Below, piece after piece: positions 15,681-23,643 of a DNA stretch of 38,684 bases. Both the position numbers and the translations under genes were made by a program. The notes beneath the pieces were generated by a model. That model was given only the letters and a program-made list of their open reading frames with translations, searched no databases and had not been told where the DNA came from. This stretch comes from Chloroflexota bacterium (GTDB lineage: Bacteria; Chloroflexota; Anaerolineae; Aggregatilineales; J027), in the NCBI GenBank assembly GCA_010092845.1, contig JAADYW010000137.1, positions 1 through 38,684 on the forward strand, in the 5' to 3' direction. How positions within the stretch are numbered: position 1 is the first letter of the stretch; each line of letters begins with the position of its first letter.

Positions 15681-17177
15681 TTGCGATCTCTACCGCGATT
15701 GACAATTGAACGCCTGGCTGAGTGGCTACTCTTCATCCTGCTCTTTGCGATGGCGGTACGTGTTCCCTTGGATACCGACACCTGGTGGCATCTGCGTAGC
15801 GGTGAATACATGCTCGAAGAGGGCGAAATCCTTACTGAGGATGTGTTTTCGTATACGCGCCGAGGCGAGTCGTGGGTCAACCATAGCTGGGGATCCCAAC
15901 TCGTCCTCTACGGTGCATATCGTTTGACAGGCGGCACTGAGGATCCCGCCGGCTCGGGGGCCATAGGCCTGGCCCTTTTTGCGGCAGTGCTCGCTACCGC
16001 AGGCATGCTCCTGGTGTACCGGATGTGCGCCGGCAATGTCTATAGCCGGATGTTCGTCTTGGTCATCGGTGCCGCCACAGCGGCGATCTTCTGGTCACCT
16101 CGGCCCCAGATGTTCTCTTTTCTGTTCAGTGCAGTTGTGCTCTATATTCTCTATCTGTATAAATACCGTGGCATCAACCGTATGTGGGCAATACCGGCAC
16201 TGATGGTCTTGTGGGTTAACCTGCATGCGGGTTTTGCCATCGGGTTTATTATTCTTATTGCCTTCGGGGCAGGTGAGATCATCGGGCGGTTGCTGGATCG
16301 GGAGGCTGAGTACCAGCTTGGCTGGCGCCAACTGCGCAACGTCGCGCTGGCAACGATCGGCGGTATTCTGGCCCTGACGGTGAATCCCTATGGGCCCCGT
16401 ATGCTGCTGTATCCATTCGAGACTGCCGGGATCCAGACCTTGAGCCTGTTCATTCAGGAGTGGCAGTCGCCGAATTTCAAAATGCCAGGGACTTGGCCGT
16501 TTGCCATAATGCTGATGGCGCTCATTGTCCTGGCCAGTCGCACTCAGGCCCGCCCAGCCTGGTCTGATCTGGCGTTGGCTGCGGGGACGGCCATGCTGGC
16601 ACTATGGTCAGCGCGCAATATTGCGGTCTTCGCCGTGGTCGCGACACCGCTATTATCTCACCAGCTTGAAGCCTGGTTGGCAAGCCGTGGCTGGCAGATC
16701 CAACCAGCTCGCGACCTCTCTGCCCGGATGATCACCCTCAATTGGGTGTTACTCGGGGTGGTGTCCCTGGGGGCGTTGGCTCAGGTCGCCACCACCCTCA
16801 GCTCCTCAAGCGTCCAGGAGGCGCATGAGGAGTATCTACCTGTCGAGGCGGCGGAATACATCGAACGCCATCGCCCGCCGGGTCCCATGTTCAATGATTA
16901 CAACTGGGGTGGCTATTTCATCTTTGTGCTCGAAGACTATCCCGTCTTTGTCGATGGCCGGACTGATCTCTACGGGGATGATTTCTTGAAGGACTACACG
17001 CGGGCGGTTGTGGGCGCCCAGAAGTGGCAAGAGCCACTCGAGGAATACGCAATCAACCTGGTGGTTGTCCGCGATGAGAGCGCGCTGGCCACGCTTCTGC
17101 GTGAGAAACCGGATCAATGGAGGATTGCCCATGAGGATGATCTGGCCGTTGTGTTTGAGCGACAGGAAGGGCCTTGA
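15681..17177 (+). CDS. Polytopic membrane protein, GT-C-like, with C-terminal globular domain
   Basis: 498 residues, with about ten membrane helices followed by a soluble C-terminal domain. The first loop reads PLDTDTWWHLRSGEYML...FSYTRRGESWVNHSWG. This pattern (acidic DTDTWWH, then W..H.W) recurs in a large family of GT-C-like bacterial membrane proteins. The C-terminal part has the companion pattern FNDYNWGGYFIFVLEDYPVF and VDGRTDLYG. The substrate is unknown. GTG 15672 lies inside the AAGGAG ribosome site (15667-15672), so TTG 15681, eight bases downstream of it, is the better start. The stop overlaps the next ATG (TGATG) and the reading frames follow one another directly, implying one transcript. 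Confidence 0.75.
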   Translation: MRSLPRLTIERLAEWLLFILLFAMAVRVPLDTDTWWHLRSGEYMLEEGEILTEDVFSYTRRGESWVNHSWGSQLVLYGAYRLTGGTEDPAGSGAIGLALFAAVLATAGMLLVYRMCAGNVYSRMFVLVIGAATAAIFWSPRPQMFSFLFSAVVLYILYLYKYRGINRMWAIPALMVLWVNLHAGFAIGFIILIAFGAGEIIGRLLDREAEYQLGWRQLRNVALATIGGILALTVNPYGPRMLLYPFETAGIQTLSLFIQEWQSPNFKMPGTWPFAIMLMALIVLASRTQARPAWSDLALAAGTAMLALWSARNIAVFAVVATPLLSHQLEAWLASRGWQIQPARDLSARMITLNWVLLGVVSLGALAQVATTLSSSSVQEAHEEYLPVEAAEYIERHRPPGPMFNDYNWGGYFIFVLEDYPVFVDGRTDLYGDDFLKDYTRAVVGAQKWQEPLEEYAINLVVVRDESALATLLREKPDQWRIAHEDDLAVVFERQEGP

Positions 17178-18751
17178 TGCGGCGTGATTTGCTGATTCTC
17201 AGCGCGCTTGCACTGGTGGTTGGTAGCATCCTCCTTGCTGTGCGCGATGATCCGGGCTATGCAGATGCATACTACTACTATAACGCTGGTGAGCGGCTGG
17301 CCAACGGTCACGGCTTATCAGAGCCGTATATGTGGAATTTTTTACATCTGTCAGATGAGCTGCCGGCCCCCAGCCATACTTACTGGATGCCGCTAGCTTC
17401 ACTGATTGCCGCCGGGGGTATGATTCTGCTTGGCAGTACGTTCAGCGCTGCGCAGTTACCGTTTCTCTTCCTTCTGGTTGGCCTGGTAGCACTGAGCGGT
17501 TGGCTGGGGCACCGTCTCGGCGGGAGCCAGCGCTATTTCTGGTTGACAGGTCTACTGGTTCTGTTTGGCGGATTCTTCTTCCCGTTCTGGCTGACAACCG
17601 ATACGTTTGCGCTTTACGGCCTGGTTGGTGCCGGGGCTCTGATCACAATGGGCCTGGGGCGCGAGCAAGGCGAGTGGCGTTGGTATCTGGCAACGGGCAC
17701 CCTGGGTGGGCTGGCGCACCTGGCACGTTCCGATGGGCTGCTGCTGGTTGTCGTCGCCTTGATCGTAATCTGGTGGCCGCGGCGTGGGGAGAAAGAAACA
17801 GGACTGCCGCGCTGGCGCAGCAGTGCCGGTTTGCTGCTGGCCTATCTGCTCGTCATGGCGCCCTGGTTTGTCCGCAACATGACGGTGATTGAGTCGCCTC
17901 TACCGACGGGCGGGGTCAATACGGCCTTCTTGCGCGGCTACAACGAGATCTTCGCTTATCCAGTGGACTGGTCTCCGCAGAACTTCTTCGCCTGGGGCTG
18001 GGGCAATATCGTGGATTCGCGTCTCGAAGCCCTGGGAGCCAATTTCGGCACCTGGCTGGCGGTTGAGAACTACGTGCTATTGGGTCCGTTTGCCCTGGTG
18101 GCGTTGTGGCGACAGCGTCATCACAAGTTGCTTATGGGATTCATGTGGTATGCGCTGGGATTGCACTTCGCCATGACGTTTGTCTTTGCCTATCCAGGCT
18201 ACCGGGGCGGGCTGTTTCATTCTTCGGCGGCGCTGCTGCCTTTCTGGGCTGCACTCGGGGTCATCGGTATGGATATGGGCATTGCCAGGATGGCCCAATG
18301 GCGCAATTGGAAGCCTCAGGAAGCGCGTCTGGTCTTCGGGGTGGCGGTGGTTATTATTGCCATCGCTTTATCCGTCAATGGCCTGCGTACGCAGTTAGGC
18401 CGTGCCCCGCTGGACTACGATGACCGAACCCAACATCTACCCGACGACGCCGTAATCATGGTCAACAACCCCGCTGGCTGGTATTACCACACCGGCCTAT
18501 GGGGTGTAACCCTGCCCGAAGCACCGCTGGAGCGTGTGCCAGAGATCGCCGGGCGTTTCTGTGTGACGCACCTGGTTATCGATCAGAATGTAACGGAAAG
18601 CTTCAAGCCACTCATCGAAGGTAACATCGCACCGCCCTCTTTCCTCGAGGAAATTGCTCATTTGAACAAGGATACAGAAGACGCTGATGATGATGTCCGT
18701 ATCTCCCGCATCACTGCCCGATCGGGAGACTCTCACTGCCCGTTTGATTAA
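17177..18751 (+). CDS. Polytopic membrane protein, PMT/ArnT-like GT-C
   Basis: 524 residues with about eleven hydrophobic helices. Key features are the N-terminal loop DDPGYADAYYYYNAGERLANGHG, summarised as an Asp-rich loop followed by (Y)n..GE.LA.G.G, a helix-loop LAHLARSDGLLL, and the motif LLVMAPWFVRN that is characteristic of the PMT/ArnT-type glycosyltransferase superfamily. These enzymes use polyprenyl-phosphate sugars at the outer face of the membrane. The acceptor is unknown. ATG 17177 is preferred over TTG 17174: AGGAAGG lies seven bases upstream and the ATG overlaps the previous stop by one base. The C terminus (from ~residue 410) is a small soluble domain. Confidence 0.75.
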   Translation: MRRDLLILSALALVVGSILLAVRDDPGYADAYYYYNAGERLANGHGLSEPYMWNFLHLSDELPAPSHTYWMPLASLIAAGGMILLGSTFSAAQLPFLFLLVGLVALSGWLGHRLGGSQRYFWLTGLLVLFGGFFFPFWLTTDTFALYGLVGAGALITMGLGREQGEWRWYLATGTLGGLAHLARSDGLLLVVVALIVIWWPRRGEKETGLPRWRSSAGLLLAYLLVMAPWFVRNMTVIESPLPTGGVNTAFLRGYNEIFAYPVDWSPQNFFAWGWGNIVDSRLEALGANFGTWLAVENYVLLGPFALVALWRQRHHKLLMGFMWYALGLHFAMTFVFAYPGYRGGLFHSSAALLPFWAALGVIGMDMGIARMAQWRNWKPQEARLVFGVAVVIIAIALSVNGLRTQLGRAPLDYDDRTQHLPDDAVIMVNNPAGWYYHTGLWGVTLPEAPLERVPEIAGRFCVTHLVIDQNVTESFKPLIEGNIAPPSFLEEIAHLNKDTEDADDDVRISRITARSGDSHCPFD

Positions 18752-20303
18752 GCCGCGGCTGGCGGATGGGCTACTGCTCCTCCTGGCAGGGGCAATGGTG
18801 CTTGGATTCGTCTTGATCGCTACCATAATGGATGAAGCTGGCTTCCCCCTTGATGACTCCTGGATCCACCAGACCTATGCCCGCAACCTGGGCACCGCCG
18901 GGGAGTGGGCATTTATCCCTGGCGATTCATCCGCCGCATCGACAGCCCCCTTCTATACCGCGCTGCTGGCTATTGGTCACTGGATTGGTCTGTCACCGTT
19001 TGTCTGGGCCCATTTCCTGGGAGTCCTGGCGCTGTTCGGCGCTGGCGCAATCGGCATGCGCCTGGCTGAGCGGCTTTTCCCCCGGGTGCCATGGGTAGGC
19101 CCGGTGACGGGTGGGCTGCTGATTGGTTCCTGGCATCTCATCTGGGCAGCGGCTTCGGGGATGGAGACCATGCTGTTCATGACGCTCAGCCTTGCGGTCA
19201 TCGCACTATCGTGGCGCGAGATGGATCCAGTATCCCAGGCCCCGGGGGCTGGTTTCGGGCGTGGCATGGTTCTGGGTGCAGTTGGGGGATTGCTATTTCT
19301 CACGCGCCCGGAGGGTATTGGTCTGGTGGGCTTGGCCGGTCTTGTTGTGCTGGCCAGCCGCGTGCATCCGCGACCACGTACAGCGTTGTTCTGGGCGGTG
19401 GGGGTCAGCCTGGGATGGCTGGTCATCGTGACGCCATACGTAATCTACAATTATGCTCAGGTTGAGCGTCTGCTTCCGACAACGGCTAGCGCCAAGGTAG
19501 CTGAATACGAGCCATTGCGAGACCGGTCACTGCCTGTGCGCTATCTGCGAATGGTCTTCCCGCTGATACCTGGTCCACAATTCCTGTGGCTTCCGGGAGG
19601 GATCTGGGGCGTGCTTGCTGTTGCGCGGCGGACCTCGCACCGGGAGTGGCTTTACTTCCTACCGCTGGTCTGGGCGTTTGCCCATCTGACATTATTTGTG
19701 TTTCGTCTGCCAGCTCCATATCAGCATGGCCGCTATATGATGCCTTTATTGCCACCGTTGCTCATTTATGCTGCTGGGGGGATGTATCTTCTAGTTGATG
19801 CGGGCAAAACCACCGCCTTCAAACGTGTCATCACACGGACGGTTGCGATTAGTGCCGTTCTATCCGTGCCCGCTTTCTGGTGGCTTGGCGGGCAAGCATA
19901 TGGTCGTGATGTCCGGATCATCAACACCGAGATGGTAAAAACAGCAAAATGGATCCGTGACCACCCTGAGATCATCCCCTCCGACGAACTGCTGGCTGTA
20001 CATGATATTGGTGCGTTGGGTTATTATGCGCCACGAGAAATCCTTGATCTGGCCGGGCTGGTGTCGCCGGAGGTGATCCCCATCATAACTGATGACCAGG
20101 CCCTCATGGATCTGATGTGCGAACGCGGCGCCAAGTGGCTGATGGTGCTGCCAGAACAACAACCAGCGCGGGATGATGACCCGCGCCTGGAATTGGTCTA
20201 TTCGACGAACGAACCCTATATCAAGGAAGCGGGGGCGGAGGGCAATATGCGCGTCTTTCGCCTCCACTTTGACGAGTCATGCGACGCTCCACCCGATAGA
20301 TGA
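18687..20303 (+). CDS. Polytopic membrane protein, GT-C-like
   Basis: 538 residues with about ten to eleven helices. The first loop has FPLDDSWIHQTYARNLGTAGEW, summarised as a double Asp followed by W.HQ.YARN, matching the GT-C acidic motif. Later come LTRPEG..L and a soluble end with AVHDIGALGYYAPREILDLAGL. The ORF can begin at any of three successive ATGs (18687, 18690, 18693), which overlap the previous gene by ~60 bases. TTG 18744 would reduce the overlap to eight bases but lacks a good ribosome site, so the start is uncertain. It ends only seven bases from the convergent lipoprotein gene. The third gene of the block; function in glycan transfer is inferred. Confidence 0.75.
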   Translation: MMMSVSPASLPDRETLTARLIKPRLADGLLLLLAGAMVLGFVLIATIMDEAGFPLDDSWIHQTYARNLGTAGEWAFIPGDSSAASTAPFYTALLAIGHWIGLSPFVWAHFLGVLALFGAGAIGMRLAERLFPRVPWVGPVTGGLLIGSWHLIWAAASGMETMLFMTLSLAVIALSWREMDPVSQAPGAGFGRGMVLGAVGGLLFLTRPEGIGLVGLAGLVVLASRVHPRPRTALFWAVGVSLGWLVIVTPYVIYNYAQVERLLPTTASAKVAEYEPLRDRSLPVRYLRMVFPLIPGPQFLWLPGGIWGVLAVARRTSHREWLYFLPLVWAFAHLTLFVFRLPAPYQHGRYMMPLLPPLLIYAAGGMYLLVDAGKTTAFKRVITRTVAISAVLSVPAFWWLGGQAYGRDVRIINTEMVKTAKWIRDHPEIIPSDELLAVHDIGALGYYAPREILDLAGLVSPEVIPIITDDQALMDLMCERGAKWLMVLPEQQPARDDDPRLELVYSTNEPYIKEAGAEGNMRVFRLHFDESCDAPPDR

Positions 20304-20310
20304 TGCCTCG

Positions 20311-21153
20311 CTAATCCTCCTGGTTATCGCTTTGCCCGGAATCAGGCGGCGGCGGCGGTGAGGAGCGTGAGATACCCGGGACTTGCATGGCAACTTCGTA
20401 GGCCTCACCACGCTCAGTAACCTGCATGATGCTGACCTCGCGGGTATACTGCCATAGTTCCGCGGCCCAGGCGCCCTCAACCCAGAACGGAGTCTCGCTG
20501 GCGGCCAGTTCAGCCATAGTGAAGGGGGCATTACGGGGCCATTCCTGCGACTTGTACGCCGTATCGAATTCGATGGGATAGGCGCTCACCCATCCCCCAG
20601 AAAGTGGGACAAACTGGGCGCGCTCTTCCGCCAGGTTATGGCAGAGGGTCACAATCTCATCAAAGGACTGCCCGGGCCAGTTGCCGTAGCGTTCTACGGT
20701 GCGTGGATCGCTATAAAGGTTGACGGTAATGCTCTGCAGAGTCAGGTCTTCGTCAACCGGCGGGATAATATCCTCTTCCCAGCTATAAAAACCATAGCCA
20801 ATCAGATCCTCGATGAAGCCGCGAATGGTTTCGTCGGAGAGCCGGCCTTCAAGGATTTCGTTGGTGTCGATGACGTTGTTGGACCAGATGATACGACCGT
20901 TACCCCAGATGGAGCATAGCGGAATTGTGTTAATCCGGTAGGCCTCGCGCTCGCTCAGTGGAACCTCGTCAATCCGTATCAGGATCGCATCCGCTGATCG
21001 ATCCCAGTCATAGAGGCGTGGTTGGCCTTCATCAGAACCATTATCATTGTTGGCATTATCATCTCCGTTGCAGGCTGCGACGGTCAGCAGAGTGATGATA
21101 CCCACCACGATCAGTGTGCGGAGATGTTTGGTGCGACATATCGGAAACCACAT
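20311..21153 (-). CDS. Predicted lipoprotein, unknown function
   Basis: 280 residues from ATG 21153, which has an AGGAG ribosome site 11 bases upstream; the open frame extends 33 codons further but without a signal-like sequence. Basic residues then a hydrophobic run (residues ~11-27) lead to a lipobox TVAAC with lipidated Cys28, followed by an Asp/Asn-rich linker. The mature domain is not recognised. It contains several Trp/Tyr positions and short strand-like stretches (AILIRIDEVPLSEREAYR, LQSITVNLYSDPR), and ends with a run of prolines and an acidic tail. Its own promoter precedes it, so it is probably transcribed separately from the VIT/VWA gene upstream. Confidence 0.72.
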   Translation of the reverse strand: MWFPICRTKHLRTLIVVGIITLLTVAACNGDDNANNDNGSDEGQPRLYDWDRSADAILIRIDEVPLSEREAYRINTIPLCSIWGNGRIIWSNNVIDTNEILEGRLSDETIRGFIEDLIGYGFYSWEEDIIPPVDEDLTLQSITVNLYSDPRTVERYGNWPGQSFDEIVTLCHNLAEERAQFVPLSGGWVSAYPIEFDTAYKSQEWPRNAPFTMAELAASETPFWVEGAWAAELWQYTREVSIMQVTERGEAYEVAMQVPGISRSSPPPPPDSGQSDNQED

Positions 21154-21194
21154 ATTTTGAACGCTCCTGAGCGTCACGAAATCGATACGTTTGC

Positions 21195-21223
21195 ATTGTA
21201 GCCCCGGACTGCGCCCCTGCCAA
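21195..21223 (-). promoter_or_regulatory. Predicted sigma70-type promoter of the lipoprotein gene
   Basis: On the minus strand: -35 TTGGCA (21218-21223), a 17-base spacer, and -10 TACAAT (21195-21200), each one mismatch from consensus. Transcription would start near 21187, ~35 bases before ATG 21153. Confidence 0.6.
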
Positions 21224-21230
21224 CCATCAA

Positions 21231-21259
21231 CGGGCAAGTGCATCGGATACACTTGCCCG
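21231..21259 (-). terminator. Hairpin after the VIT/VWA gene, probable terminator
   Basis: A perfect ten-base stem (CGGGCAAGTG / CACTTGCCCG) with a nine-base loop lies about 25 bases downstream of the VIT/VWA stop. It is followed on the minus strand only by TTGATGG, so it lacks a proper U-tract. It separates the VIT/VWA gene from the lipoprotein promoter. Confidence 0.45.
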
Positions 21260-21284
21260 CTCGCTGTTCGGGTTTTGTTATGAT

Positions 21285-23519
21285 TTAGCCTTCGGGAACG
21301 ATTTCATAGGCCTGGCCATCTAGAACGAAGATAACGCGCTCGCCCAGAGCATAATACTGGGCCACTCGTTCATCTTGCTCCATGAGCGCAAAGTATGTGT
21401 CACTCAGGAAGACGACTTGTTCGGGGGTCATCTCGTCTGGCGCATAGGTCGTATCGATCCAGACACCATTGCGGTAAATGAATGTACGGTCCGCAACCAC
21501 CTGGACCGGGCCAGGAGCGTTGGGGTCTGCACTGGTGGGGAAGCCACTGCCATCAGTTACGTCAGCATCGAAGTTAGTGCCATCGCCGCCACTTCCCGCA
21601 CCGCCGGTGCCACTTGGCGCCGCGGCTGTATCGGACTCGGAAAGGCTGCGAGATTGTTCAGCGGCATCAACGGCTGAGGCGCCGCTCGCTTCCATACTCA
21701 GGTCATCGGCTATCTCCTCAGCCTCTTCGATGGCACGGTCGCGGCCGGCTTGGCTAAGGATGTCGTCTTCCGTAATCAGGAAGGATGTATACGGAGTAAT
21801 AATCCCGTAGCGGATGCTCAAACGCACGATACTATCAATCAATTCAGCGTCTTCGCCATAAAGGCGGATGCTATTGAGAAGCGCACCGATGCGTCGCGTC
21901 GCCCACAGGCGCGGGATCAGGAAATCACCGCCTGCGTTCGCCCGAAACTCGAGGTTCTCGTAGGTGAATGTCTGGGTTTCACCATCAACCTTGCCGCGCA
22001 AGTTCAGTGTACCCTCTTCAGCACTACCCCGGTAGCGTCCAACAATCACCAATTGTGAGCCTACGAAGAGATCGGGGAGCGACTCCAGAGCAGGATAGAC
22101 GTCATAAACCGCGACGCCATCAAAGCTCATTTCAAGATTGGTCAGTACTGGTGCGCTGATCTTGCTATAGAGCGCGCTAACCTCTTCGTCGATATTCTCC
22201 AGCGGGCGCACATAGCCCGACGCGCCGCGATGGCTCTGGCTAAGTGTGTCGAGCAGGAAGGTATCAACATCATCACCAACCCCAAAGGTGAAAATGCGCA
22301 CATCTTCATTCGAACGCTGTTCGACATTGTCCAGTATCTCCGCTGTCTCGGTTATACCCTCGGTCGCCAAGCCATCGGTAAGGAACAGGACGACGCTCTG
22401 GCGTTGCGGAGTGGTCATCTCGAGAGCACTCTGCAGCGCGGCATCAATATTGGTACCACCAATCGCCTCGAGGCCGTCCAGCCAGGCTTTAGCCTCGCTG
22501 GTTTCGGCTGGTGGCTGCATCTCAGTCGCGAAGATATTCACGCCGGTACTGAAGACAACGATGTTGAAACGATCTTCGGGATTCAGGTTATCAAGCACAA
22601 ATTTAGCAGCTTCGCGAGCCTGGTTCCACTTGTCGCCATACATCGAGCCAGATTGGTCCAGTACAATGACAACATCTTTGGGGATGATTTCGTCCTCGTC
22701 TACTTCTACTGGTGGGGCAACCAGTAGGGTGAAGAAGCCGTCTTCGACCGCACTTTCGCGATATGTCAACAGGTTCAGGCTGATTTCATCCTCTGCCAGG
22801 CCATAATACAGGCTAAAATCATTATCTGGCTTGGTGTTGGCCGTTTCGAAACCAGCTACGAAGGATTTCTCGCCCTGGCGATCAACTGCGATGCGATGCG
22901 TGGGCGAATAGATGCTCCCGATTGCATCATTTGACTCAACGCTGACACGAATACTGAGTTGGCCAACCGGGATCTGCGAGAGATGATCGGTCCGCAAAGG
23001 ATAGACATAATTGATCAAACCGTTTTCGACGGTGAGCAGTTGGGTGTATTCAATCTCCAGTTTGCGCTCATCGCCCGGTGGGATTGGGAAAACACGGGCT
23101 TGTATGGCGTTGCGGCCAATGTATTCCAACAGGGCAGGGTCACGGAGTTGGCGCACAATGCGTTCATAGGTTTCGCGGGCTTCGTCGGCTTCCAGTATCT
23201 GGGCTTCAATCGGAACGCCATCGATGTACATGACCAGGTCTGAGATGGTGACACCGGGTGGCAAGGGGAAAATGTAGGTGCCTTCGGCATCAAATTGCCC
23301 CTCGTTGACGAACACCTGCTCGATACGGGTCCGGGCAATCTGGTTGGTAATCTCGACATCAACGCGGTGGGAACGGATGTATACGGACCGGTCTGGTGCA
23401 GTCTGGTACGAACTGCCGTCAGCAGAGGGAGAGACAGGATGAGCCAGTGCGGTCAAGGTGCTGCTCATGATGACGAGACACAGCACACTCGCTATAATCA
23501 GGAAACGCTTGCGACACAT
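21285..23519 (-). CDS. Exported VIT + VWA domain protein
   Basis: 744 residues. A signal peptide (residues 1-26, cleavage after LTALA) is followed by a VIT domain (~35-165; patterns RIEQVFVNEG...EGTYIFPLPPG and ARVFPIPPGDERKLEIEY). A VWA domain (~283-460) has a complete metal-ion-dependent adhesion site: DQSGSM with Asp288/Ser290/Ser292, GGTNI and LTDG. The C-terminal third includes a Ser/Gly/Asp-rich linker and a small globular end. The layout matches inter-alpha-trypsin inhibitor heavy-chain-like bacterial proteins. Some bacterial relatives are sortase substrates, but no sorting motif or C-terminal anchor is visible here. It is likely a secreted adhesion or protein-binding factor. AAGGAG seven bases before ATG 23519 supports the start. 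Confidence 0.88.
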   Translation of the reverse strand: MCRKRFLIIASVLCLVIMSSTLTALAHPVSPSADGSSYQTAPDRSVYIRSHRVDVEITNQIARTRIEQVFVNEGQFDAEGTYIFPLPPGVTISDLVMYIDGVPIEAQILEADEARETYERIVRQLRDPALLEYIGRNAIQARVFPIPPGDERKLEIEYTQLLTVENGLINYVYPLRTDHLSQIPVGQLSIRVSVESNDAIGSIYSPTHRIAVDRQGEKSFVAGFETANTKPDNDFSLYYGLAEDEISLNLLTYRESAVEDGFFTLLVAPPVEVDEDEIIPKDVVIVLDQSGSMYGDKWNQAREAAKFVLDNLNPEDRFNIVVFSTGVNIFATEMQPPAETSEAKAWLDGLEAIGGTNIDAALQSALEMTTPQRQSVVLFLTDGLATEGITETAEILDNVEQRSNEDVRIFTFGVGDDVDTFLLDTLSQSHRGASGYVRPLENIDEEVSALYSKISAPVLTNLEMSFDGVAVYDVYPALESLPDLFVGSQLVIVGRYRGSAEEGTLNLRGKVDGETQTFTYENLEFRANAGGDFLIPRLWATRRIGALLNSIRLYGEDAELIDSIVRLSIRYGIITPYTSFLITEDDILSQAGRDRAIEEAEEIADDLSMEASGASAVDAAEQSRSLSESDTAAAPSGTGGAGSGGDGTNFDADVTDGSGFPTSADPNAPGPVQVVADRTFIYRNGVWIDTTYAPDEMTPEQVVFLSDTYFALMEQDERVAQYYALGERVIFVLDGQAYEIVPEG

Positions 23520-23643
23520 TGTGCTTCTCCTTATTGAAGATCATTTTGTTTTCAATGTGCTTTGAAGACGTACGTAAGTTGTTAAAAGTTCCACCTGTGG
23601 CGCAAAAAAGCCGTACACTGGGACTCGGATTAAGGACAAATAG

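Noticed and set aside
16836-17132. Antisense frame in the first gene of the second GT-C block
   Set aside because: No ribosome site and no family features, while the plus strand has a conserved domain here.
23520-23643. Inverted repeat TTGAAGATC.../TTCAA near the divergent VIT/VWA and pseudo-peptidase starts
   Set aside because: The match is short and imperfect with no recognisable operator, and no convincing promoter could be placed on either strand.
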